This document shows positions 1-8,847 of a stretch of DNA of 45,372 bases, piece after piece. Position 1 is the stretch's first letter, and the number at the start of each line of letters is the position of its first letter. The notes under the pieces are model-generated. The model had not been told where the DNA came from. It did no database searches and worked only from the letters and a program-made list of their open reading frames with translations. This DNA comes from Ruminiclostridium sp. (lineage in GTDB: Bacteria; Bacillota; Clostridia; Oscillospirales; Ruminococcaceae): positions 1 through 45,372 of the forward strand of contig JAEEJW010000199.1 in NCBI GenBank assembly GCA_016282095.1, given 5' to 3'. Both the position numbers and the translations under genes were made by a program.

Positions 1-24
1 AAAAAATGAGGGAGGAACCACACA

Positions 25-477
25 ATGACAAAAGAACAGAAGACCGAAGCTCTGCGCACGAGCATCGCCAAAGCGCAGAAAAGACAGCGCGAGCTGATGT
101 CCGAGGTCGATAAGACCGAGGCGAAGCTCGCAAAGCTCGAAAAAGAACTCAGCGCCGAGCTTGACAGGCAGAAAACGCAGAACTGTCGTAAGATGGGAGA
201 ACTTATCTACGAAAAATTCGGGGATGACATTACTCCGTCCGAGTTCGAGGATATGATCGCGTTCATTTTCCTCAACGACGCGATCCGGGAGTATGTCGAA
301 ACCGAAAAGAAAAAGCGTAAGGCAGTCGAGATCGCTATCGTAAAAGGTACAGAAATCAGCGATAACGCACCGGAGCCGCTGCCACCGGAAAATGAAAAAT
401 CGAAATCCTTGAATAGTATCATTGACGATATTATTAACGATTCCGATGATGATGAAAATGCAGACGATGAAGAATAA
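25..477 (+). CDS. Small coiled-coil, acidic-tailed accessory protein of a mobile element (DUF3847-like?)
   Basis: A 150-residue cytoplasmic protein of unknown function. Residues 1-50 are a charged heptad-like coiled coil rich in Lys, Glu and Gln. A short globular segment follows (about 53-95, around GELIYEKFGDDITPSEFEDM), and the tail is very acidic, ending in a run of Asp and Glu. The start is supported by GGAGG nine bases upstream of the ATG. It lies just before a TnpW-type gene and a large serine recombinase. Clostridial mobilizable elements often carry short coiled-coil proteins (DUF3847 and DUF4315 families) in this position, and the plan of helix plus a short EF/EL segment fits DUF3847 loosely. 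I cannot confirm the family by eye. The bases before it (1-20) may be the end of another element gene, but too little is present to call. Confidence 0.7.
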   Translation: MTKEQKTEALRTSIAKAQKRQRELMSEVDKTEAKLAKLEKELSAELDRQKTQNCRKMGELIYEKFGDDITPSEFEDMIAFIFLNDAIREYVETEKKKRKAVEIAIVKGTEISDNAPEPLPPENEKSKSLNSIIDDIINDSDDDENADDEE

Positions 478-560
478 AAACAGAAATATTGCTGCATTAA
501 ACAGAAAAGATAAGTTTGGGAGAAACATGGAAGTTGCAATTTATGCAGGAAGGAGCTAAA

Positions 561-776
561 TTGAGAGGAAATGAACTCATCACGAACGCCGCCGTAGCGG
601 ATACGGCAGAAACCAAAAACGAACCGTCGCCGGTTCAGGAAGACAATGTGTCGATTTACAGATTTGGCAAATCGGTCTACAAGGTCAGGACGCACTTCAA
701 TCTGAATTGTACCGAGACCATTACCGACGTAGTCGGAAGGCTGATTTTACAAGATCTGAACGATACTGACGATTAA
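561..776 (+). CDS. tnpW: TnpW-family transposon-encoded protein
   Basis: A small protein (71 residues from the chosen start) whose C-terminal half, around YRFGKSVYKVRTHFNLN and then TETITDVVGRLILQDL, follows the TnpW pattern: a short strand with Tyr-x-Val, a His-Phe-Asn step, then an amphipathic helix. TnpW proteins sit beside TnpX-type serine recombinases in Tn4451-like elements, and their role is not established. I chose the TTG at 561 because AGGAAGGAG lies just upstream (about 548-556). An ATG at 543 and a TTG at 516 are also in frame but have weaker ribosome-binding sites. It follows the previous gene after 83 bases and precedes the recombinase promoter by about 45 bases, so it probably belongs to the upstream transcript. 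Confidence 0.7.
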   Translation: MRGNELITNAAVADTAETKNEPSPVQEDNVSIYRFGKSVYKVRTHFNLNCTETITDVVGRLILQDLNDTDD

Positions 777-786
777 AAACAATGAA

Positions 787-2534
<1,748 letters not shown>

Positions 2535-2624
2535 AAAGGAAATACGAAAACTTCTACATGGGAACGGAGCGCCCGGACCCCCTCCCAAAAAACTTAAACC
2601 ACTTCGTTATTAAATTAAAAAGAA

Positions 2625-2662
2625 ATCTGCTCCTTTTGGTAGTCAAAGGGAGCAGATATTTT
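2625..2662 (+). terminator. Rho-independent terminator after the recombinase
   Basis: ATCTGCTCCTTTT (2625-2637) pairs with AAAGGGAGCAGAT (2645-2657), followed by ATTTTT. This is the likely end of the recombinase transcript, about 105 bases after its stop. Confidence 0.75.
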
Positions 2663-2690
2663 TATGTTTTTAGTGTCTTTTTCTTGGTAA

Positions 2691-2940
2691 AGTGGTACTA
2701 CTTACCGAATCTGCAAGGCGGCGGGGTACCCCCGCTGTCAATCCGTCTGTTACATTCAGCTATGGACGGTTTTCTGCCTCGCAGCCCGGAGTATTTCGTA
2801 AGTGGTACTTATGAACGAATCTGCAATGCGGCGGGGTACCCCCGCTGTCAATCCGTCTGTTACATTCAGCGAATGATACATTTCTGCCTCGCAGTCCGGA
2901 GTATTTCGTAAGTGGTACTTATGGACGAATTTGCAAGGCG
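2691..2940. repeat. 110-bp tandem direct repeat (2.3 copies)
   Basis: Copies at 2691-2800 and 2801-2910 match at 97 of 110 positions by direct reading. A partial third copy covers 2911-2940. Each unit starts with AGTGGTACT and carries a palindrome GCGGGGTACCCCCGC, an invariant core (2721-2760 and 2831-2870) and CTGCCTCGCAG. Seven of the 13 differences cluster in one ten-base block (2761-2770). At each unit junction TTCGTAAGTGGTACTTATG and the following ACGAA form an imperfect palindrome. Confidence 0.9.
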
Positions 2941-2989
2941 AAGCGATTTGTTTTAGGGGACGCACCTTTTTTAAAAGGGGCGGCGGGGT

Positions 2990-3006
2990 CCGGGGCAGAG
3001 CCCCGG
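2990..3006. repeat. GC-rich hairpin CCGGGGC-AGA-GCCCCGG
   Basis: A perfect 7-bp stem with a three-base loop inside a G-rich run (GGGGCGGCGGGGTCC). From memory, similar GGGGTCCGGGGC-type hairpins are scattered in Clostridia intergenic regions. On the minus strand it could contribute to ending the hydrolase transcript, since CCCCTTTTAAAAAA follows. Confidence 0.5.
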
Positions 3007-3007
3007 G

Positions 3008-3100
3008 CTCGAGCGCCAGCGACTCTCTTCAACACTCGAGCGCCAGCGACTCTCTTCAACGCTTAAGCGACAGCGACTCTCTTCAACGCTCGAGCGGAGC
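3008..3100. repeat. 27-bp tandem repeat (3.4 copies)
   Basis: Units at 3008-3034, 3035-3061 and 3062-3088 plus a partial unit at 3089-3100. Each starts CTCGAG or CTTAAG and contains GCGACTCTCTTCAAC. The first two differ only at the last base. The array ends two bases before the stop codon of the minus-strand hydrolase gene. There are no spacers, so this is not a CRISPR array. Confidence 0.9.
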
Positions 3101-3102
3101 GG

Positions 3103-3810
3103 CTACTTATACAGAGGAGCAAGCTCAGCAGGTGAGCCTTCTATGGCTTCGGCGATCTTATCGGGGGCGTCGAGGTGCATGAGAAACAGCTTTATACCGA
3201 GACCGGAAGTCCTGGCGAGAAGATCGCGCAGATTCGTATGTACCGGAGAGTCATGCAGTGAGACCTCGGCATAAAGGTATGTGCCAGGTTCAAGCCAAGG
3301 CAGGAACGGGTCTATGGATGCCGTATCTCCGGTATAGATCACATTCTTTCCGTATACGCAGAGCCTGTAACCGAAGCAGCGCCCCTCCAGCGTCGGAGTA
3401 TGGCTTGTGGGTATCACATCAAGAAGCCACGGACGTTCTGCATCCTGTGCGGTAAGCAGTTCATAGGCATCGGGAGCGCAGCCCTCCAGCCTGTCTATCA
3501 GGAACCGCATATCGTCTGCAACTTCGGCCGACGGCGCTATTACCGTGACCTTCCTTTTCAGGATATGATATGCGTAATGTATTAGCATAGGGATACCGCC
3601 GATGTGATCGCCATGGGTGTGAGTAACGATGACTGTGAGAGCAGCACCGGTGATCCCTGCCAGATTATCTGCACCGAATGTGCACAGCTTATGGAACGAC
3701 GACATCGGAAAGTCTATAAGAACGAGCTCGCTGCCGTGAGTAAAGAACGCGCTGTTGTGTTCACTTGTAAACGCCGAACCGCGCCCGAGGAATGTCAGAC
3801 ATTTATCCAT
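3103..3810 (-). CDS. Metallo-beta-lactamase-fold hydrolase
   Basis: A 235-residue cytoplasmic metal-dependent hydrolase. The metal site is clear: H64-T-H66-G-D68-H69 (HTHGDH), then His137 (SHTPT), Asp162 (YTGDT) and a final His212 (LMHLD). The pattern and length resemble RNase Z / phosphodiesterase-like members of the superfamily rather than true beta-lactamases, and there is no signal peptide. The substrate is unknown. It starts one base after the stop of the diguanylate cyclase gene (TGA-T-ATG), so the two are almost certainly co-transcribed and coupled in translation. A phosphodiester substrate linked to cyclic-di-GMP signalling is possible, but that is only an inference from the pairing. 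Confidence 0.88.
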   Translation of the reverse strand: MDKCLTFLGRGSAFTSEHNSAFFTHGSELVLIDFPMSSFHKLCTFGADNLAGITGAALTVIVTHTHGDHIGGIPMLIHYAYHILKRKVTVIAPSAEVADDMRFLIDRLEGCAPDAYELLTAQDAERPWLLDVIPTSHTPTLEGRCFGYRLCVYGKNVIYTGDTASIDPFLPWLEPGTYLYAEVSLHDSPVHTNLRDLLARTSGLGIKLFLMHLDAPDKIAEAIEGSPAELAPLYK

Positions 3811-3811
3811 A

Positions 3812-4813
3812 TCACCAGATCACCATGTTCCTTCCGTTGGACTTCGCGGTATAGAGATGTTCGTCGGCTTTGCTGATATTGTCCACTATTGACAGCGCCG
3901 GGTCGAGCTGACGGCAGCCGAAGCTCACCGTATAGCTTATGGTCTTACTGCCGGTATCACAGGGGGTTGACATTATCGTTTTCCGTATGATCTCGGCCTT
4001 TTCTGCGCATTTTTCAAGTGTGGTACCGGGCATCATCATAATGAATTCCTCGCCGCCCCAGCGGTAGACGCATTCACCGTCGGAGCAGGCTTCCGACAGA
4101 ATACCGGCATTGAACGCAAGCACCGCATCGCCCACATTATGTCCGTAGGTATCATTGATGCGCTTGAACTTATCAATATCGCAGATGAACATACTTACCG
4201 GTTTGCCCTGTTCGAGCAGTTTGCTGTATATCTTTGCGTAATCGCTGTGAAAGCCCATTCTGTTTTTCAGTCTTGTCAGTTTGTCGTGGTGCGAGTTTTC
4301 AAGGAATGTCTCCGACTCCAGCGTGATGCCGCAGACTATTGCCGCCAGTGACAGACAGCGGATATCACGCTCTTTGTCAAAGCCGCCTTCCTTGTTTATC
4401 ACCTGCAATGCCCCGATGAAATCGCCGTTCACGTCGGCTATGGGCATAACAAGTATGGATTTTGTGACATAGCCGGTCTTTTTATCCACATCGGAGTTGA
4501 AATCGGGATCATTGTACGGGTCATTTGTGATGACGACGCACTGCTTTGCCAAGGCTTTTCCCACAAGTCCGGTATTGTCCGGAATTACTATCCTGTCGGT
4601 GCCTGTCGCGGAAGTCGTCCATAGCTTGTGGCTGTATGTATCCCACTTCCAGAAGCTCGCTCTGTCCGCACCGACAAGGGACTTGCCGAGTTCGGTAAGG
4701 TAAGAGAACAGAACGGCGTGGTCTGTCCGCTTGTTGCCGCACATATCGGTGTAAAGTCTGCTGCATATATCGTAGATCTCCTGGAGCTGCTTTTCGCTGT
4801 TATTGTTCGTCAT
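3812..4813 (-). CDS. GAF-domain diguanylate cyclase
   Basis: A 333-residue cytoplasmic enzyme predicted to make cyclic-di-GMP from two GTP. An N-terminal GAF sensor domain (about 30-165; DRASFWKWD, LVGKALAKQ, PIADVNGDFIGALQV) precedes a GGDEF domain (about 172-333) with CDIDKFKRINDTYGHNVGD and an intact active site WGGEEF. The usual inhibitory site, Arg-x-x-Asp five residues before the GG, is not present: SDGE occupies that place. Product inhibition may therefore be absent. I chose the ATG at 4813 because GGAGG precedes it by seven bases; an in-frame start 39 bases upstream lies in the promoter region. There is no membrane segment, so the signal is intracellular. Confidence 0.9.
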   Translation of the reverse strand: MTNNNSEKQLQEIYDICSRLYTDMCGNKRTDHAVLFSYLTELGKSLVGADRASFWKWDTYSHKLWTTSATGTDRIVIPDNTGLVGKALAKQCVVITNDPYNDPDFNSDVDKKTGYVTKSILVMPIADVNGDFIGALQVINKEGGFDKERDIRCLSLAAIVCGITLESETFLENSHHDKLTRLKNRMGFHSDYAKIYSKLLEQGKPVSMFICDIDKFKRINDTYGHNVGDAVLAFNAGILSEACSDGECVYRWGGEEFIMMMPGTTLEKCAEKAEIIRKTIMSTPCDTGSKTISYTVSFGCRQLDPALSIVDNISKADEHLYTAKSNGRNMVIW

Positions 4814-4854
4814 AATGTGCCTCCGCGCAGTGTCCGGTTTTATTCTTAACATAT

Positions 4855-4883
4855 ATTATATCACTTTTTGGCAAGGAATGCAA
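4855..4883 (-). promoter_or_regulatory. Promoter of the diguanylate cyclase / hydrolase pair
   Basis: On the minus strand, TTGCAT (4883-4878) and TATAAT (4860-4855) have a 17-bp spacer, about 40 bases before the cyclase ATG. Confidence 0.7.
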
Positions 4884-4938
4884 TAGAAAGAACAGCAAAA
4901 CGCACTACAGGGACAAAGAAGCATACTTTATTTTTTTC

Positions 4939-4967
4939 TTGCATTGATCCGTGAAATATGTTATAAT
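4939..4967 (+). promoter_or_regulatory. Promoter of the nucleotidyltransferase-family gene
   Basis: TTGCAT (4939-4944), a 17-bp spacer and TATAAT (4962-4967). It leaves a leader of about 100 bases. The -35 box is the same TTGCAT as in the divergent promoter. Confidence 0.7.
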
Positions 4968-5076
4968 AATACGGATAATCATTATCGGGGTAATAAACGG
5001 ACAGATGAATGATACCTACAGAATACCCGTGTGCGGCAAGGGTAGCGCATGAGGGAATGAACGGATTGGTGAAAGT

Positions 5077-6192
5077 ATGAAAGAACTGATATATCTGCTT
5101 GCCTGTGCGGTGAACGGAGATGTACCTGACAGCAGACAGCTCGGGAAACCCGATATTCCTCAGCTCTATAAGCTGGCTAAGCGTCATACGGTGCGCGCCG
5201 CGGTATGTGCCGCGCTGGAGCGTGCCGGAATCCGTGACAAGGATTTCATCGAAGCGAAACACAGGGCTCTGCGCAAAGTGCTATGCTTTGATACGGAACG
5301 TAAGAAGCTGCTCGCGGAATTCGAACAACGGGGGATATGGTATATGCCGCTGAAAGGCATTATCCTGAAAGACCTTTACCCTAAATGCGGGATGCGTGAA
5401 ATGGCAGACAATGACATACTGTATGATAAGAATTATCAGAAAGATGTTTTAAAGATAATGACCGCAGAAGGGTACAAAGCGGATGCGGTCGGAGTTAGCA
5501 ATCATGATGTCTACATGAAGCCGCCGGTATTCAATTTCGAACTGCACACGGCGCTGTTCGGAGATAATATCGGTGAGAAGATACAGTCTTATTACCGTGA
5601 GCCTGTGCGGTTTATGGAAAAGGACGATGACAATAATTTCGGATATCATCTTTCCGACAATGATTTCTATGTGTTCATCACAGCGCACGAATACAAGCAT
5701 TTCACCACATCCGGTACCGGTATACGAAGCCTTCTCGACTGTTATGTCTTTTTAAAGGCAAAAGCGGATAAGCTGGACTTCCACTACATAGAAAAACAGC
5801 TTGAAGAGCTTGGCATAGCTGACTTTGAAAAAAAGCGCCGCACTCTCGCTATGAAGGTATTTGAGCACGGGACCGTGTCCGGGCTTGACGCGGACGAACG
5901 TGAGATGCTGAAATACTATCTGGGTTCGGGCACTTACGGAAACATGGAAAACAAGGTAAAAAACAAGCTCGAAAAACAGTACAGAAAGACGGGAAAACGC
6001 TCTAAAAGCACATATATCATGCGCCGCGTATTCCCCGATCTGAACACTATGACTGCCGCGTGTCCGTTCGTGAAGCATAACCCGCTGCTGTATCCCGTAG
6101 GCTTTGTCGTAAGGATAGCCCGCGGAAGCACAGTCAAGCGCAGAATGCTCCGGGAGGAGTACAGGATACTTGATAAGTACGATGATAAATAA
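5077..6192 (+). CDS. NTP_transf_5-family nucleotidyltransferase-like protein
   Basis: A 371-residue cytoplasmic protein of the uncharacterised nucleotidyltransferase family PF14907. The signature is MPLKGIILKDLYP followed by MREMADNDILYD. The spaced acidic residues (Asp-x-Asp in ADNDILYD) would be metal ligands, and an FELHTALFGD segment follows, as in this family. The family is often found with polysaccharide or surface-glycan genes, but no such neighbours are here. The substrate is unknown. The ribosome-binding site (GGTG at 5068-5071) is modest. The gene stands alone between its own promoter and a terminator. Confidence 0.82.
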   Translation: MKELIYLLACAVNGDVPDSRQLGKPDIPQLYKLAKRHTVRAAVCAALERAGIRDKDFIEAKHRALRKVLCFDTERKKLLAEFEQRGIWYMPLKGIILKDLYPKCGMREMADNDILYDKNYQKDVLKIMTAEGYKADAVGVSNHDVYMKPPVFNFELHTALFGDNIGEKIQSYYREPVRFMEKDDDNNFGYHLSDNDFYVFITAHEYKHFTTSGTGIRSLLDCYVFLKAKADKLDFHYIEKQLEELGIADFEKKRRTLAMKVFEHGTVSGLDADEREMLKYYLGSGTYGNMENKVKNKLEKQYRKTGKRSKSTYIMRRVFPDLNTMTAACPFVKHNPLLYPVGFVVRIARGSTVKRRMLREEYRILDKYDDK

Positions 6193-6197
6193 AAGAT

Positions 6198-6235
6198 GCC
6201 CGCTGTGTCCTGCAAACGGATACTGCGGGCTTTTT
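6198..6235 (+). terminator. Terminator after the nucleotidyltransferase gene
   Basis: GCCCGC (6198-6203) pairs with GCGGGC (6225-6230), followed by TTTTT. The loop is long (21 bases). Confidence 0.65.
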
Positions 6236-6248
6236 CAGTCATGGAAAC

Positions 6249-6282
6249 GGCAGGTCGCGCACGGTTGGCGGCAGGTCGCGCA
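6249..6282 (+). promoter_or_regulatory. Tandem direct repeat, probable LytTR binding site
   Basis: GGCAGGTCGCGCA occurs at 6249-6261 and again at 6270-6282, an exact 21-bp period (two helical turns). The downstream copy ends eight bases before the -35 box of the LytTR operon. LytTR regulators are known to bind paired direct repeats with about this spacing, so autoregulation is the natural reading. Confidence 0.7.
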
Positions 6283-6290
6283 AAGGGTAC

Positions 6291-6319
6291 TTGAAATCCT
6301 TCGCGTAACGTGGTAATAT
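6291..6319 (+). promoter_or_regulatory. Promoter of the LytTR-ABC operon
   Basis: TTGAAA (6291-6296), a 17-bp spacer and TAATAT (6314-6319). The start codon is 21 bases further on. Confidence 0.6.
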
Positions 6320-6340
6320 AGCATACAGAGGGGTGATACA

Positions 6341-6781
6341 GTGAAGATATCCATTAATACAGACCCGTCTCTGAACGAAACGGAGATAGTGATAAACTGC
6401 CCGGGGCTTACAGCGGATACCGAAAGGCTTATAGCTTTGCTGCGCATAATGGACAGCCGGATGACGGTGGTAAAGGACGACGAAACATATATGCTGGACA
6501 TTTCTGAGATAGCATACATAGAGTCCGTAGACCGAAAGACCTTTGTCTACACACTGAACGAATGCTATGAAACGAAGCTCAGACTGTACGAGACCGAGGA
6601 ACGGCTCTGCGGGAGCGGTTTTCTGCGGGTGAGCAAATCCTGCCTTGTGAATCTGAAACACATACGTTCGCTGCGGGCCGAACTGGACAGGCGGCTCAGG
6701 CTGACGCTGGAGAACGGTGAACAGATAATAGTGTCGAGGCAGTATTCGGACGACATAAAGACAAGACTGGGGGTAAAGTAA
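6341..6781 (+). CDS. LytTR-family DNA-binding regulator
   Basis: A 146-residue transcription regulator with only a LytTR DNA-binding domain (about residues 40-142; MLDISEIAYIESVDRKTFVYT, GFLRVSKSCLVNLKHI, LRLTLENGEQIIVSRQYSDDIK). There is no receiver domain, so it is not a classical phosphorylated response regulator. This is the LytTR regulatory-system type, in which a membrane partner encoded next to it holds the regulator inactive. The GTG start at 6341 is supported by GAGGGG upstream. One base separates its stop from the DUF3021 ATG. It probably activates its own promoter through the repeat at 6249-6282. Confidence 0.92.
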   Translation: MKISINTDPSLNETEIVINCPGLTADTERLIALLRIMDSRMTVVKDDETYMLDISEIAYIESVDRKTFVYTLNECYETKLRLYETEERLCGSGFLRVSKSCLVNLKHIRSLRAELDRRLRLTLENGEQIIVSRQYSDDIKTRLGVK

Positions 6782-6782
6782 A

Positions 6783-7250
6783 ATGGAAAAAAAGTCTACA
6801 GTATTCGGCTTTCTCGCGCAGGTGTTCATGATCTACGGAATCACGACCCTGCTGCTCAATATATTCAGTCTGCTCTTCGGTGAAGCGGCATACGGCTATT
6901 CGACCATATTCTCGCTGACCGGCGGTGTCGGGGTGGCTACCAGCCTGCAGTTCCTCGCGGCGATTACAGTGATAATTGTCCTTCGCGTAGTATTCATGAC
7001 GGATGCGGTGATAAAGAAAATGCCGCTGGCGGCGAGGATCATAGCCCTGTTCGGGGGAGTGTTCGCGGTGATAGTGGCGTTCGTGTTTGCGTTCGGTTGG
7101 TTCTCGGCAGACGACCCGCTGGCATGGGTGATGTTCGTGATATGCGTCACCGTGAGCTGCGCTGTGAGCACATTCATCTCTCTGCTTGCCGAAAAACAGG
7201 AAAACCGCAGATTACAGGAAGCGCTGGAACGGGTAAAGGGGGAACAGTGA
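6783..7250 (+). CDS. DUF3021 membrane protein, probable LytTR inhibitor
   Basis: A 155-residue membrane protein with four predicted hydrophobic segments (about 6-28, 41-70, 79-107 and 112-136) and a short charged cytoplasmic tail (ENRRLQEALERVKGEQ). The length and pattern fit DUF3021. Proteins in this position in LytTR regulatory systems (for example the HdrRM and BrsRM pairs of streptococci) restrain the cognate regulator, and that role is inferred here. It sits between the LytTR gene and the ABC transporter genes with no gaps; its stop is one base before the next ATG (TGA-T-ATG). Confidence 0.85.
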   Translation: MEKKSTVFGFLAQVFMIYGITTLLLNIFSLLFGEAAYGYSTIFSLTGGVGVATSLQFLAAITVIIVLRVVFMTDAVIKKMPLAARIIALFGGVFAVIVAFVFAFGWFSADDPLAWVMFVICVTVSCAVSTFISLLAEKQENRRLQEALERVKGEQ

Positions 7251-7251
7251 T

Positions 7252-8103
7252 ATGACTTATGCGATCACGGCGGCCGGCATCACCATGAGCTTCGGTGCGC
7301 ACAAGGTCCTTGACGGCATTGATATGAAAGTACCGGCGGGGGAGATATTCGGGCTGCTCGGTCCTTCGGGGGCAGGCAAGACCACTCTGATAAAGATACT
7401 GACGGGACAGACGGCTCCCGACAGCGGCGCAGCTTCAATAAACGGCAGCAGCAGCGACAGGCTCACCGATGCCGACAGAATGAAATTCGGCATTATGATG
7501 GACGATTTCGGCGTATATGAGCGCCTGAGCTGCTTCGATAACCTGAAGTTGTTCGCACGGATATACGGCCTCGATGACAGCCGCATAAAGAGCGTACTTG
7601 AAAAAGTCGGGCTTGCGGAAGCGGCGAAAAAGCCCGCGTCTGCTCTTTCAAAGGGCATGACCGGGCGGCTCAGGCTGGCGCGGGCATTCATGACCGATCC
7701 GTATATACTGTTTCTCGACGAGCCGACGAGCGGACTCGATCCGGCAGCTGCGGATGCCATACGCAGGATGATAATTGCTGAAAAGTCCCGGGGCAGGACG
7801 GTGTTCCTCACCACCCATGACATGGCCGAGGCTGCGAAGCTCTGCGATCATATAGCTCTGCTCAATGACGGAACAATAGTCGAGCAGGGGAGTCCCGCGG
7901 AGATATGCAGGAAGTACGACCATCAGCGCAGGCTGAAGATACACCTCTCCGACGGCAGTGATACGGAACTGCCGTATGGCGCCGGAGCCGCGGCGGAGAT
8001 AGCGGAGCTTATACGCAGCGGCAGGGCAGAGACCATACACACCACGGAACCCGACCTTGAAACGGTATTCATGGAACTTACGGGAAAGGAGCTTTCTGCA
8101 TGA
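7252..8103 (+). CDS. ABC transporter ATP-binding protein (ABC-2 exporter type)
   Basis: A 283-residue ATPase subunit. Walker A is GPSGAGKTT (37-45), Walker B is ILFLDEP (152-158) and the switch His is in TTHD. The signature motif reads LSKGM (132-136) instead of the usual LSGGQ, as is seen in some drug and bacteriocin-type exporters. Residues 220-283 form the C-terminal extension common in this group (LKIHLSDGSD to ETVFMELTGKE). It overlaps the permease gene by four bases (ATGA). With the LytTR / DUF3021 pair it looks like an inducible export or self-protection system against an antimicrobial or toxic compound. The substrate is unknown. Confidence 0.93.
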   Translation: MTYAITAAGITMSFGAHKVLDGIDMKVPAGEIFGLLGPSGAGKTTLIKILTGQTAPDSGAASINGSSSDRLTDADRMKFGIMMDDFGVYERLSCFDNLKLFARIYGLDDSRIKSVLEKVGLAEAAKKPASALSKGMTGRLRLARAFMTDPYILFLDEPTSGLDPAAADAIRRMIIAEKSRGRTVFLTTHDMAEAAKLCDHIALLNDGTIVEQGSPAEICRKYDHQRRLKIHLSDGSDTELPYGAGAAAEIAELIRSGRAETIHTTEPDLETVFMELTGKELSA

Positions 8104-8792
8104 AGAACATAAAAGCCATATTCCTGAAACAGATGAAAGACACGCTGCGTAACAAGCCCGTTCTGATACAGTTCGTGCTGTTCCCGGCGCTGGTGCTGAT
8201 ATTCGAGAACGCAGTAAATATCGAGAATATGCCGGAGCACTTCTTCGCGAAGCTTTTCGCGGTGATGTTCGTGGGAATGGCTCCACTGACCTGTATGTCC
8301 GCGCTTATTGCCGAGGAAAAGGAGAAAAATACACTCCGCGTATTGCTGATGAGCGGAGTGAAGCCCGCGGAATATCTCATCGGCACAGGCGCCTATGTGT
8401 TTGTGATGTGCCTTGCCGGGACAGCGGTGTTTGCTGCGGCAGCGGGCTTCGGCGGCAGCGATCTTATCCTGTTCGTCGGCGTCATGCTGGCAGGTATAAT
8501 ACTTTCGGAGCTTGCAGGTGCGCTGATAGGCGTGTCCTGTAAGAACCAGATGACCGCTTCGTCGGTGAGCATACCTGTGATGATGCTGATATCGTTCCTG
8601 CCTATGCTGTCGATGTTCAATGACACGATCAGGTCTTTTGCGGCGGTGACCTATTCCCAGCAGATAAGTGATCTGATAAACGGGATAGGAGCGGCGGAAG
8701 TGAAGCCGCTGAGCCTTGCGGTCATCGGGCTGTATCTCGTCGCGGAAACAGCCCTGTTCATGGCGGTATATAAACGCAGAGGTCTTGACTGA
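8100..8792 (+). CDS. ABC-2 type transporter permease
   Basis: A 230-residue membrane subunit with about six hydrophobic segments. The start (KNIKAIFLKQMKDTLRNKPVL) is the usual cytoplasmic helix of ABC-2 permeases. The first membrane segment follows, then EEKEKNTLRVLLMSGVKPAEYL, which is the conserved coupling-helix region of this family. It overlaps the ATPase gene by four bases and is the last gene of the operon. A homodimer with two ATPase subunits is the expected form. Confidence 0.88.
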   Translation: MKNIKAIFLKQMKDTLRNKPVLIQFVLFPALVLIFENAVNIENMPEHFFAKLFAVMFVGMAPLTCMSALIAEEKEKNTLRVLLMSGVKPAEYLIGTGAYVFVMCLAGTAVFAAAAGFGGSDLILFVGVMLAGIILSELAGALIGVSCKNQMTASSVSIPVMMLISFLPMLSMFNDTIRSFAAVTYSQQISDLINGIGAAEVKPLSLAVIGLYLVAETALFMAVYKRRGLD

Positions 8793-8798
8793 GAACAG

Positions 8799-8834
8799 AA
8801 AAAGGCAGCCTGCCGTCCGGCAGACTGCCTGTTT
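8799..8834. terminator. Bidirectional terminator between the ABC permease gene and xylB
   Basis: The stem-loop 8803-8830 (AGGCAGCCTGCC / GGCAGACTGCCT, loop GTCC) has GTTTTA on its plus-strand exit and five T residues on its minus-strand exit (AAAAA at 8799-8803). It can serve both convergent transcripts. Confidence 0.8.
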
Positions 8835-8847
8835 TATATTTGTGTCA

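Noticed and set aside
3008-3100. CRISPR array
   Set aside because: The 27-bp units are directly adjacent without spacers, and no cas gene is in the window.
2590-3100. tRNA or attachment-site tRNA next to the recombinase
   Set aside because: No cloverleaf or T-arm-like GGTTCGAATCC sequence was found, and the inverted segments do not fit a tRNA.
3103-3810. True beta-lactamase (antibiotic resistance)
   Set aside because: The motif is the general HxHxDH of the superfamily; there is no signal peptide, and context and length suit a cytoplasmic phosphodiesterase-like enzyme.
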